Assembly (NCBI GenBank): GCA_002308795.1
Contig: DBVV01000008.1
Span: forward strand, 25,540 to 62,505
Origin: Mageeibacillus sp. UBA1255
Lineage (GTDB): Bacteria; Bacillota; Clostridia; UBA1212; UBA1255
Direction: 5' to 3'
DNA: 36,966 nucleotides
The notes beneath the pieces were generated by a model, which saw only the letters and a program-made list of their open reading frames with translations, did not search any database and was not told where the DNA came from. The position numbers were made by a program, and so were the translations under genes. Numbering within the stretch: position 1 is the stretch's first letter; every line of letters begins with the position of its first letter. Of this stretch, positions 8,023 to 16,157 are shown piece after piece.

Positions 8023-10401
8023 ATGAAAAAACTAGCAAAAGTTTTTGCCCTTTTGATAGCTATTTCTTTAGTGGTTGCTGTATTTGCCGGTTGTAACGTT
8101 AAACCCGAATATACTGGCGCTGATACGCTGGTTGTAGGTTATTCACGGTTTTCTGGTAAGTTCAGCCCGTTCTTTGCGACCACAGCGTACGATCAGGATG
8201 TTGCTGGTATGACTGCAGTAGGTCTTATTTCTACTGACCGCGAAGGAAATGTTGTTTATAAGGGTATTGAAGGAGAAAAGAGAGTATTCAACGGAACAGA
8301 GTATACATATACTGGACTCTCCGATGTTACTGAGACTATCAATAACGACGGAACTGTTGACTACAACATCAAACTGAGAAAAGGTGTTAAGTTCAGCGAT
8401 GGTAAAGAACTCACCGCCGATGACGTGCTGTTCTCGATGTACGTATACTGCGATCCCGCTTACACCGGATCCACTACGTTCTCGACTCTGCCCATCGTTG
8501 GTATTGAAGAATACCGCGCTAACATGTCTCCTCTCACTACTGTTATCGCAAAGGCAGGCCGCGACGGTTCATCTGATATGTTCACAGCTGAACAGCGCGA
8601 CGCTTTCTGGGCTGCTTACGATAAGGCACTGGTAGATCTCGGAGAAGACATCACCAAATACGTAATGGCTAACTACACTTCCTATGCTTCCAGTAAGTTC
8701 GGAATGGAAGAGGATGCCCTCAAAGCTGACGAGAGACTTTACGTTGCTTTCGGTATGACTATGTGGGGATTCGGCGGAAAGAATGAAGACGGTACATTTA
8801 CCTCTTCTGACGGAAAGAATTTCGACCTTGTAAATTCGTTCCCGACCACTCAGGACTATGCTGCTGCTCTTTATGCTGCATACGGCGACGATCCGATCAC
8901 GATCGAAAAAGAGAAAGCTAACGATCCTGTTGCTTCCTTCATTGAAAAAGAGCTTGGCGATAAGGCTGACGAACTGAGCAAAGCTGTTCAGGTCGGTGAG
9001 TCCGCCGCTAACATCTCCGGTATCGTTAAAGTTAACGACTACGAGATTAATATTAAGATGACGAAGTTTGACGCCGTTGCTATCTACCAGCTGGGTATCA
9101 CAGTTTCCCCGCTGCACTACTATGGCGATGCTTCCAAACTTGACATTAATAATAACTCCTTCGGTTTCACCAAAGGCGATCTGACCTCTGTTAAGGCTAA
9201 GACTTCTGCTCCTATGGGTGCAGGCCCCTACAAGTTCCAGAGCTACGCCAGCGGCGTTGTTACCTTCGAGAGAAATGAAAATTACTTCGACGGCGCTCCG
9301 AAGATCAAGTACATCAAGTTCCAGGAAACCGACGATGCGGATAAGGTTCCGGGTGTTCAGTCCGGTCTGTTCGACGTGACCGATCCTTCATTCAACGATA
9401 CTGCAGTATCTGCTATTAAGAAGGCTAACTCCAACGGTGAGACCACCGGTAACGTCATCACTACAAATACTGTTGATAACCTTGGTTACGGTTACATCGG
9501 CGCTAACGCCACGACCGTTTGTGTCGCCGGCGATTCTAAGAGCGATGCTTCCAAGAGCCTCCGTAAAGCTTTCGCAACACTCTTTGCTGTTAACAGAGAT
9601 AAGAACATCCAGACTTACTACGGCGAGAGAGCTTCTGTTATCCAGTATCCTATTTCCAATACTTCCTGGGCTGCTCCGAAGCCGAACGATGCAGGATACG
9701 AGCTTGCATACTCCAAGGATGTAGATGGAAAGCAGATCTACACATCCACGATGTCACTTGATGAGAAGAAAGCTGCTGCTCTCACGGCCGCTATCGGATT
9801 CTTCAAGGCTGCCGGATTTACCTGGGATGAAGCTTCCGGTAAGTTCACTGCTGCTCCCGAAGGCGCAAAGTTAACTTACGAAGTAATCGTTCCCGGTGAC
9901 GGTGTTGGCGATCACCCCGCTTACGGTATCCTTACCGATACTAAAGAGCAGCTTGCTTCCATCGGTCTCACTCTTGAGATCAATGACCCTGCAGACTCCA
10001 ATATCCTTTGGGATGCTCTGGATGCAGGTACGCAGGATTTCTGGACCGCTGCATGGGGCGCTGCAGTTGACCCTGATATGTATCAGATATACCACAGCTC
10101 CAACGTAGTAGGTGTAGAAGGCTCTTCCGAGTCCAACCACTACAGGATCCAGGATGCTCAGCTCGACCAGCTTATTATGGATGCAAGAGTCAGTGCTGAC
10201 CACGCTTACAGAAAAGGCGTTTACAAGCAGTGCCTTGACATCATTATGGACTGGGGCGTTGAGATCCCGACCTACCAGAGACAGAATGCTATCATCTTCA
10301 GCACCGAGAGAGTTAACCTTAAGACTCTGACTCCGGACATCACGACGTTCTGGGGCTGGATGAATGATATTCAGAATCTTGAGATGAATCCGAAAAACTA
10401 A
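8023..10401 (+). CDS. oppA: Oligopeptide ABC transporter substrate-binding lipoprotein (SBP family 5)
   Basis: This is the extracytoplasmic peptide-binding lipoprotein that feeds the importer encoded downstream. The signal peptide ends in a lipobox, VFAGC (Cys24). Family hallmarks are DTLVVGYSRFSGKFSPFFA after the anchor, then LRKGVKFSDGKELTADDVLFS, GAGPYKFQSYASGVVTFERN, and a C-terminal region ending in the YRKGVYKQCLDIIMDWGVEIP motif. At 792 aa it is well above the usual 500-600; an extra segment of about 150 residues follows YCDPAYTGS. The start at 8023 is chosen because GGAGGAAG precedes it and the upstream ATG lies at the transcription start. Codon choice shifts to GCT/GTT-rich, as in a highly expressed gene. 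Peptide specificity cannot be read. Confidence 0.93.
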   Translation: MKKLAKVFALLIAISLVVAVFAGCNVKPEYTGADTLVVGYSRFSGKFSPFFATTAYDQDVAGMTAVGLISTDREGNVVYKGIEGEKRVFNGTEYTYTGLSDVTETINNDGTVDYNIKLRKGVKFSDGKELTADDVLFSMYVYCDPAYTGSTTFSTLPIVGIEEYRANMSPLTTVIAKAGRDGSSDMFTAEQRDAFWAAYDKALVDLGEDITKYVMANYTSYASSKFGMEEDALKADERLYVAFGMTMWGFGGKNEDGTFTSSDGKNFDLVNSFPTTQDYAAALYAAYGDDPITIEKEKANDPVASFIEKELGDKADELSKAVQVGESAANISGIVKVNDYEINIKMTKFDAVAIYQLGITVSPLHYYGDASKLDINNNSFGFTKGDLTSVKAKTSAPMGAGPYKFQSYASGVVTFERNENYFDGAPKIKYIKFQETDDADKVPGVQSGLFDVTDPSFNDTAVSAIKKANSNGETTGNVITTNTVDNLGYGYIGANATTVCVAGDSKSDASKSLRKAFATLFAVNRDKNIQTYYGERASVIQYPISNTSWAAPKPNDAGYELAYSKDVDGKQIYTSTMSLDEKKAAALTAAIGFFKAAGFTWDEASGKFTAAPEGAKLTYEVIVPGDGVGDHPAYGILTDTKEQLASIGLTLEINDPADSNILWDALDAGTQDFWTAAWGAAVDPDMYQIYHSSNVVGVEGSSESNHYRIQDAQLDQLIMDARVSADHAYRKGVYKQCLDIIMDWGVEIPTYQRQNAIIFSTERVNLKTLTPDITTFWGWMNDIQNLEMNPKN

Positions 10402-10422
10402 TTAATAGGTTTTCTTCTCAGC

Positions 10423-10458
10423 GTTTCGGCAAGCACCGTGACCGGTGCTTGCCGAAAC
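10423..10458 (+). promoter_or_regulatory. Intercistronic stem-loop between oppA and oppB
   Basis: GTTTCGGCAAGCACCG (10423-10438) is the exact reverse complement of CGGTGCTTGCCGAAAC (10443-10458), giving a 16-bp stem with a TGAC tetraloop. Only three Ts follow, so it is not a clean intrinsic terminator. In binding-protein operons such stems protect the 3' end of the binding-protein mRNA or partly terminate, so that more binding protein than permease is made. Confidence 0.85.
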
Positions 10459-10492
10459 TTTCGTATCGTGGAACCAATCTAAGGAGCAATAT

Positions 10493-11494
10493 ATGGGTAA
10501 GTTTATAGTAAAAAGGTTACTGCTCTGTGTTGTAATTTTTTTCTTTGCAATGTTTCTGATATATACTCTTATTTATAATCTGCCATCAAGTTATGTGGAA
10601 ACTACGGCACGTGAGCTGGCATCGGCAACATCGAAATTTGGCGGAAAGACGTATCAGGAATGGCTTGATCAGCTTAATGCAGATTACGGTATGGATAAAG
10701 GTCTCGTAGTCGGGTATTTTACCTGGCTGAGTAATGCTTTGCGCGGCAATTTCGGCGACAGCTGGAAGTGGAATATGTCGTGTACGCAGAAATTCTCCGC
10801 CGTTATCTGGAACAGTTTCATTCTCGGGCTGATATCATTTATATTTGAAATTCTTATTGCTATCCCGCTGGGCGTTGTCGCAGCGAGAAAGCAGTACAGC
10901 ATAACCGACTATACGGTTACAGTAGTGTCGCTCGTCGGCATATCTCTTCCGACGTTCTTTATTGCCACAGTACTGAAACTGATTTTTGCAATCAAACTCA
11001 AGTGGTTCGATCTGGGCGGAATGCATAGCCGGAATTTTATAGCCGCTACGGCGACAGGATGGGAGAATTTCCTTGATCTCGCAAAGCACTTCTTCCTTCC
11101 CGCACTTACATTGATTTTTTTAAGCATCGGTGGTCTTATGCGTTATACGCGTACGAACATGCTCGAAGTTCTTAACGCCGATTATATCAGAACGGCGAGA
11201 GCAAAGGGACTTCCGGAGAGCAAGGTCATCGGACTCCATGCTTTTAGAAATACACTTATTCCCGTCGTTACGCTGCTGGGCGGGACGCTTCCCGGACTGT
11301 TCTCGGGAGCAATGATCACAGAAACGCTGTTTTCGATCGAGGGTATCGGATATATAAGCTACCAGTCGATGGTAGGAGGAGATATTCCGTTCACGATGTT
11401 CTATCTGGCGCTGATGTCCATCCTCACTTTGCTCGGAAACCTGATTTCAGATATATTGTATGCCGTGGTAGACCCGCGCGTACGTGTGAATTGA
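10493..11494 (+). CDS. oppB: Oligopeptide ABC transporter permease, OppB/DppB type
   Basis: This is the first inner-membrane permease of the importer. The 333 aa protein starts with MGKFIVKRLLL and a membrane helix (about 8-30), followed by an extracytoplasmic loop (LPSSYVETTARELAS), then five more helices. The cytoplasmic EAA loop that docks the ATPases reads ADYIRTARAKGLPESKVIGL, followed by HAFRNTLIPVVT. The C-terminal segment ends in VVDPRVRVN, typical of OppB. The ATG at 10493 is supported by AAGGAG; an upstream in-frame start at 10445 lies inside the intercistronic hairpin and is rejected. oppC starts 11 nt after the stop. Confidence 0.95.
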   Translation: MGKFIVKRLLLCVVIFFFAMFLIYTLIYNLPSSYVETTARELASATSKFGGKTYQEWLDQLNADYGMDKGLVVGYFTWLSNALRGNFGDSWKWNMSCTQKFSAVIWNSFILGLISFIFEILIAIPLGVVAARKQYSITDYTVTVVSLVGISLPTFFIATVLKLIFAIKLKWFDLGGMHSRNFIAATATGWENFLDLAKHFFLPALTLIFLSIGGLMRYTRTNMLEVLNADYIRTARAKGLPESKVIGLHAFRNTLIPVVTLLGGTLPGLFSGAMITETLFSIEGIGYISYQSMVGGDIPFTMFYLALMSILTLLGNLISDILYAVVDPRVRVN

Positions 11495-11504
11495 GGTGAT
11501 GAGC

Positions 11505-13397
11505 GTGGCAGATAAAGTTAATTTATTAAACGAAAAACTTAAGGCGAAGGAAGCAGCAGAGGTCGCTAATAATCAAGCTAATGAAAATGAACCGATGAAG
11601 CTTGACGACGCCGCGAGAGTTAAGGTGCTCAGCCCCGCCCGTCTTGTCGCAAAACGATTTTTCAGGAACAAGCTCGCCATGGTCGGTCTGGTGCTCCTTG
11701 TGCTCCTCTTCTCGTTTTCTTTCTTAGGCCCTATCGTCTACCCTTACGGTCAGACAGAGAAATTCTCGAACACCAAGATGCTTGACCTGGAATATGCGGT
11801 AAGCGGAATTCCGTCATCGTATACCAGATACGTTCTTGAAGAAGAGCAGATGAAGGATATCGTTAATTACACTGACTCCTTTATTATCGACATAAACAAG
11901 GACGGCGCTGACGTAAACGAAAAAGTATTCGAAAAGAACAATGAAAAATACAAGCTTGTACGCATAGGCGAAAACCTGTATTCGTTGTCCAAAGTCGGCG
12001 GATATGCCGGAAAGATCGACAGACAGACCGGAGATATCTCTGACGGAAAATTCAGCGACGGCGCAAAAGCTGCTATATTAGAGGCGTATGCCGCTAACCA
12101 GGAGACCGCGACGTTTGGGGATATCGAATATAAACTTATATACGGTTCAAAGAGCCAGGGTACCACGATCTATTCTGATTTCGAAGAATCTGACATAAAG
12201 GAAGGTCTGCTGGCCTCCAAGCTCGTATTCGACAAATATTCTCCGGATTCCGAGATCAAGGATGAGTTTAAGATCGCCGCACTTCGTGCGCTCTATTCGG
12301 ACGGTAAATTCTCGATCGACGGAAAAGAGTATACGATCGACGAAGAGCAGGGTGAAAGCCTTATTAAAGACGATTCCGGAAACGTTGTTTTCGGTATCTC
12401 AAATTACTCGATAACCAACGTTGACGGACAGGATTCGCTTCCTCTCGACTTCAAAAAAGCATTTACCGTTGCAGTAGAGGATATGCAAAAAGCAGGGGCA
12501 CGTGAAGGTAAATTTAATTACCGCGTTCCTCAGATCGATCCTGAAACGATGCAGTACGTTTACGACGAGGGAGGAAACCTTGTACTTCAGGAAGAGGAAC
12601 TTTCCATCACGAGAAAAGAGACTGCAGGCGAAGTACGTTATTACGCCCGTTACAATCAGATAACGGAAGTTTACGCGACTTATATTGCTCCTTCGTTCAC
12701 GCACTGGCTGGGCACCGACGGTGACGGATTTGACGTTCTTTCCCGTATCATGTACGGCGGACGTATTTCGCTGATGGTCGGATTCGTTGTAGTTATACTT
12801 GAAACTATACTGGGCGTTATTATGGGCGGTATCGCAGGCTTCTTCGGCGGCTGGGTTGATACCCTTATAATGAGACTTGTAGATATATTCTACTGCATCC
12901 CCACGATGCCTATTATGATCATAATCGCATCGGTATTCGATAAACTGAAGATGCCTCCGTATGAGCGTCTTATGTGGATGATGGTCATGCTGGGAGTCCT
13001 GGGCTGGTCAGGAATCGCAAGATTGGTCAGAGGACAGATATTGTCCCTGAGAGAGCAGGAATTCATGACGGCAGCAGAGGCGACCGGTCTGAAGACCAGC
13101 AGACGTATCTTCAAACACCTTGTCCCCAACGTTATGCCTCAGCTGATCGTTTCGATGACAATGGGTCTCGGCAGCGTTATCCTTTTGGAATCTACGCTTT
13201 CCTACTTAGGCCTCGGTGTTAAACACCCGCTGGCAACGTGGGGCAACATCATCAACTCCGTTTCCACGATCGATGCTATGGAGGAATATACATATATCTG
13301 GATACCTGTAGGCGTGCTTATCTGTCTCGCTGTTATTGCTTTCAACTTCGTCGGCGACGGTCTGCGTGACGCGTTCGACCCCAGGATGAAGCGCTGA
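11505..13397 (+). CDS. oppC: Oligopeptide ABC permease, OppC type, with about 300-residue periplasmic-side insertion
   Basis: This is the second permease. TM1 (about 57-80: FRNKLAMVGLVLLVLLFSFS) ends in PIVYPYG. In ordinary OppC the HWLGTD motif follows within a few tens of residues. Here about 310 residues intervene before APSFTHWLGTDGDGFDVLSR, giving 630 aa instead of about 300. The rest is canonical: five helices and the EAA loop EFMTAAEATGLKTSRRIFKH, ending in GLRDAFDPRMKR. The insertion is hydrophilic and must face outside. It contains recurring units such as EKYKLVRIG, DIEYKLIYG and GKEYTIDEE, each preceded by an Ala-rich helix. The GTG at 11505 is preferred because GAGGTGA ends 5 nt upstream; ATG 11499 and GTG 11496 overlap that site. 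Confidence 0.92.
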   Translation: MADKVNLLNEKLKAKEAAEVANNQANENEPMKLDDAARVKVLSPARLVAKRFFRNKLAMVGLVLLVLLFSFSFLGPIVYPYGQTEKFSNTKMLDLEYAVSGIPSSYTRYVLEEEQMKDIVNYTDSFIIDINKDGADVNEKVFEKNNEKYKLVRIGENLYSLSKVGGYAGKIDRQTGDISDGKFSDGAKAAILEAYAANQETATFGDIEYKLIYGSKSQGTTIYSDFEESDIKEGLLASKLVFDKYSPDSEIKDEFKIAALRALYSDGKFSIDGKEYTIDEEQGESLIKDDSGNVVFGISNYSITNVDGQDSLPLDFKKAFTVAVEDMQKAGAREGKFNYRVPQIDPETMQYVYDEGGNLVLQEEELSITRKETAGEVRYYARYNQITEVYATYIAPSFTHWLGTDGDGFDVLSRIMYGGRISLMVGFVVVILETILGVIMGGIAGFFGGWVDTLIMRLVDIFYCIPTMPIMIIIASVFDKLKMPPYERLMWMMVMLGVLGWSGIARLVRGQILSLREQEFMTAAEATGLKTSRRIFKHLVPNVMPQLIVSMTMGLGSVILLESTLSYLGLGVKHPLATWGNIINSVSTIDAMEEYTYIWIPVGVLICLAVIAFNFVGDGLRDAFDPRMKR

Positions 13398-13415
13398 TCG
13401 GACGGGAGGTATATC

Positions 13416-14606
13416 ATGGCATTAGGTAAAAGAAAAAATGTAAATTACATAACCGGTAAAGAGTCGCACTACATCTCAAAGCGCAACAGAAGGATCACGA
13501 AGAAGCTCGAAAAAGAGAGAAACAATTCCAAGAAGGATCCGTCTCAGTATATGACCAAGATGCGCGACGAGAACAACGTCGTCGAGCTGGACAACGTCTG
13601 TACGTATTTCTTTACGGATATAGGCGTGGTGAGAGCCGTTGACGGCGTATCGTTCGATATTCCGCGCTGCTCTACCGTAGGCGTCGTAGGTGAGTCCGGC
13701 TGCGGCAAGAGCGTTACTTCGCTGTCTCTCATGCAGCTGGTGCAGCGCCCCACGGGTCAGGTCGTCGGAGGCGAGATCCGCCTGAACAACGACGACGGTA
13801 CCGCGTATAATATTGTCAACACACCCACGGTCATCATGCAGGAGATCCGCGGCAATAAAATGTCGATGATCTTCCAGGAGCCCATGACGAGCCTTAACCC
13901 CGTGTTCAGGATCGGGGCTCAGATCAATGAAGTCATCGAGCTGCACAACGAAGGCATGACCAAGGAACAGATCAAAGAGCGTACGATGGAAATGCTCAAG
14001 ATGGTCGGTATCGCCAATGCCGAGGGTGTATATAACATGTACCCGCATGAGCTTTCCGGCGGTATGCGTCAACGTGTTATGATCGCTATTGCCCTCGCGT
14101 GCAATCCCAAGCTGATCATTGCCGACGAGCCCACGACGGCTCTGGACGTTACCATTCAGGCACAGATACTTGACCTTTTGAGAAACCTTAAGAATAAGAT
14201 CAACAGCTCGATCATGCTGATCACGCACGACCTCGGCGTTATCGCAGAAATGGCAGACTACGTCGTAGTTATGTACGCAGGCCGCGTAGTAGAGAAGGGA
14301 ACTGCGGAGGATATTTTCCACAATCCGTGCCACCCGTACACGATCGGACTGATGAAATCAAAGCCTGTAGTAGGTAAAAAAGTAAAAGATCTTTACAATA
14401 TTCCGGGCAACGTTCCCAACCCTGTCAATATGCCTGACTATTGTTATTTCAGAGACCGCTGTGAATTCTGCGACAATGAAAAATGCTCGGGTAAATATCC
14501 GCCCGAGATCAAGATCAGCGATACGCACGTCGTTTCCTGCTACCGTTTCATCGACAAAGGCGAAGTGGTGGGATATCCCCAGATTATTGACCCGGAGGAT
14601 CTGTGA
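13416..14606 (+). CDS. oppD: Oligopeptide ABC transporter ATP-binding protein, OppD type
   Basis: This is one of the two ATPases that power uptake at the cytoplasmic face. A basic N-terminal extension of about 50 residues (KRKNVNYITGK, RNRRITKKLEKER) precedes the nucleotide-binding domain. Then come Walker A GESGCGKS (about 91-98), the Q-loop (MIFQEPMTSLNP), signature LSGGMRQR, Walker B LIIADEPTTALD and the His switch ITHDL. The C-terminal oligo_HPY domain has a four-Cys cluster (YFRDRCEFCDNEKCSG, then SCYR), as in OppD/DppD. GGGAGG precedes the ATG at 13416, which supports the extension as real. The 3' end runs into oppF with almost no gap. Confidence 0.95.
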   Translation: MALGKRKNVNYITGKESHYISKRNRRITKKLEKERNNSKKDPSQYMTKMRDENNVVELDNVCTYFFTDIGVVRAVDGVSFDIPRCSTVGVVGESGCGKSVTSLSLMQLVQRPTGQVVGGEIRLNNDDGTAYNIVNTPTVIMQEIRGNKMSMIFQEPMTSLNPVFRIGAQINEVIELHNEGMTKEQIKERTMEMLKMVGIANAEGVYNMYPHELSGGMRQRVMIAIALACNPKLIIADEPTTALDVTIQAQILDLLRNLKNKINSSIMLITHDLGVIAEMADYVVVMYAGRVVEKGTAEDIFHNPCHPYTIGLMKSKPVVGKKVKDLYNIPGNVPNPVNMPDYCYFRDRCEFCDNEKCSGKYPPEIKISDTHVVSCYRFIDKGEVVGYPQIIDPEDL

Positions 14607-14608
14607 AA

Positions 14609-15742
14609 ATGGACGATAACAACTTGATGCAGAATAACAATAATGACGATTACGTGCTTGAAGTACGGAATCTGAAAAAATATTTCCCTATCAAATCAAG
14701 CTTCCTTCGACTGGTCATCGGAAACGTTAAAGCTGTTGACGGCATTTCCTTCAAGATCAAGAGAGGTACTACGATGGGTCTGGTCGGCGAGTCCGGATGC
14801 GGTAAATCTACAGCCGGCAGGACGCTTTTAAGACTTCAGGATAAGACGGAAGGCGAAGTGCTGTTCAACGGGATCGATATATTTAAATTGTCCCGCGCCG
14901 AACTCCGCAATTTAAGACCGAAGATCCAGATAATATTCCAGGATCCGTATTCCAGCTTATCACCCAGAATGCCTATCGGCGAGATCATCGGCGAAGCGGT
15001 GAGGGAACACAATATTGTCCCTAAAGAAGAATACGACGCGTATATCACCAGAATAATGAAAGCATGCGGTCTTCAGGAATACCATAAAGACCGTTATCCG
15101 CATGAATTTTCAGGCGGTCAGCGTCAGAGGATATGCATAGCGCGTTCGCTCGCTCTGAATCCTGATTTCATCGTTTGCGACGAGCCCGTATCCGCTCTGG
15201 ACGTTTCGATACAGGCGCAGATCATCAACCTGCTCAAGCAGCTTCAGAGGGAGTTCAACCTTACGTATCTGTTCATTTCTCACGACCTTTCTGTCGTCGA
15301 GCATATTTCAGATACGGTAGGCGTTATGTACCTGGGCAGCCTGGTCGAATATTCCGACACGGACCATATTTTCAGTAACCCGCTCCATCCGTACACGAAA
15401 GCGCTGTTTTCGGCGATCCCGGTACCGGATCCGAATGTAAAAATGGACCGTATCGTGCTGGAAGGCAGCATTCCTTCTCCGGCAAATCCGCCTAAAGGAT
15501 GTAAATTCCACACGCGCTGCAACCAGTGCATGAAGATTTGCGAGAAAGCTCAGCCGCTTTACAAGGAAGTAGAGCCCGGTCATTTCTGTGCTTGCCATCT
15601 GTATAACAACACAGAGGAGCAGATCGAGGCTGAGAAAGAGTACGACAGAGTGGCAGCCGAGGAGGCTCTGGAAGAGCAGAAACGCAAAAAGAAAAATAAA
15701 AACAATAAAAAGAAAGACGACGGCGGCGCAGGGAAAGCATGA
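14609..15742 (+). CDS. oppF: Oligopeptide ABC transporter ATP-binding protein, OppF type
   Basis: This is the second ATPase, which pairs with OppD as a heterodimer. Motifs: Walker A GESGCGKST (about 58-66), Q-loop IIFQDPYSSLSP, signature FSGGQRQR, Walker B FIVCDEPVSALD, and His switch ISHDLSVV. The C-terminal oligo_HPY region has a Cys cluster (GCKFHTRCNQCMKIC). The last 40 residues form a charged tail rich in Glu then Lys (EEQKRKKKNKNNKKKDD), unusual for OppF. The ATG at 14609 is chosen since GGAGGA (14594-14599) is 9 nt away; the GTG at 14603, which overlaps the oppD stop, would be only 3 nt from it. It is the last gene before the operon terminator. Confidence 0.95.
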   Translation: MDDNNLMQNNNNDDYVLEVRNLKKYFPIKSSFLRLVIGNVKAVDGISFKIKRGTTMGLVGESGCGKSTAGRTLLRLQDKTEGEVLFNGIDIFKLSRAELRNLRPKIQIIFQDPYSSLSPRMPIGEIIGEAVREHNIVPKEEYDAYITRIMKACGLQEYHKDRYPHEFSGGQRQRICIARSLALNPDFIVCDEPVSALDVSIQAQIINLLKQLQREFNLTYLFISHDLSVVEHISDTVGVMYLGSLVEYSDTDHIFSNPLHPYTKALFSAIPVPDPNVKMDRIVLEGSIPSPANPPKGCKFHTRCNQCMKICEKAQPLYKEVEPGHFCACHLYNNTEEQIEAEKEYDRVAAEEALEEQKRKKKNKNNKKKDDGGAGKA

Positions 15743-15751
15743 TTTGCTGTC

Positions 15752-15781
15752 AGGGCAGGCGTATTGAGCCTGCCTTTTTTA
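15752..15781 (+). terminator. Intrinsic terminator of the opp operon
   Basis: GGCAGGC (15754-15760) and GCCTGCC (15768-15774) form a 7-bp GC-rich stem with a 7-nt loop, followed by six Ts (15775-15780). It starts 9 nt after the oppF stop codon. The next gene's RBS follows immediately, so some read-through is possible. Confidence 0.9.
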
Positions 15782-15799
15782 CCTGACCGGAGATTGATC

Positions 15800-16087
15800 A
15801 TGGCACGGAAAAAGGAAAAAATCGATGATGACGGAAGAGTGATCGCCAACATGAACGTTGACGGCATGCCCTGGTACGCGGGTTTTACGCGCGGCAAAGG
15901 CGGCGATGCTGATCCGTCTGTGCCTGTTGATCCTGAGGCTAACAGGGAGGAACTTTCCAAGCTCGGGAAGAAGCAGACGTTCTTCCTAATCCTCGGAGTG
16001 CTGGGGGCGGCAATGGCTATAGCGGCCGTGTTTGCTCTTGGATATCTCGCATTTATACTTTTCGCACAGTTCGTCTGGTTCAAATGA
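15800..16087 (+). CDS. Small single-pass membrane protein downstream of opp
   Basis: This 95 aa protein has a charged N-terminus (MARKKEKIDDDGRVIANMNV), a short motif DGMPWY (about 21-26), a polar linker, and one long hydrophobic segment (about 60-91) near the C-terminus, so it is probably tail-anchored with most of its length in the cytoplasm. I have the impression that proteins with a similar DGR-x-I-x-N-M-x-V-x-G-M-P-W start occur next to peptide transporters in other Clostridia, but that is recollection, not a search result. The ATG at 15800 follows GGAG; an in-frame start at 15764 falls inside the terminator. The function is unknown. Confidence 0.75.
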   Translation: MARKKEKIDDDGRVIANMNVDGMPWYAGFTRGKGGDADPSVPVDPEANREELSKLGKKQTFFLILGVLGAAMAIAAVFALGYLAFILFAQFVWFK

Positions 16088-16157
16088 GCCGGGATACCGG
16101 CAGCACAGGAGGCCTGTCCGATGAGCGGATGGCCGTCAATGAAAGGAGATCGTTATT

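Noticed and set aside
10445..10492. Longer N-terminus for OppB
   Set aside because: It would start inside the intercistronic hairpin; AAGGAG points to 10493.
13476..14333. Long minus-strand ORF opposite oppD
   Set aside because: A shadow frame of a clear ATPase gene, His-rich and without domains.
15764..15799. Longer N-terminus for the 95-aa membrane protein
   Set aside because: It overlaps the opp terminator stem and T-run.
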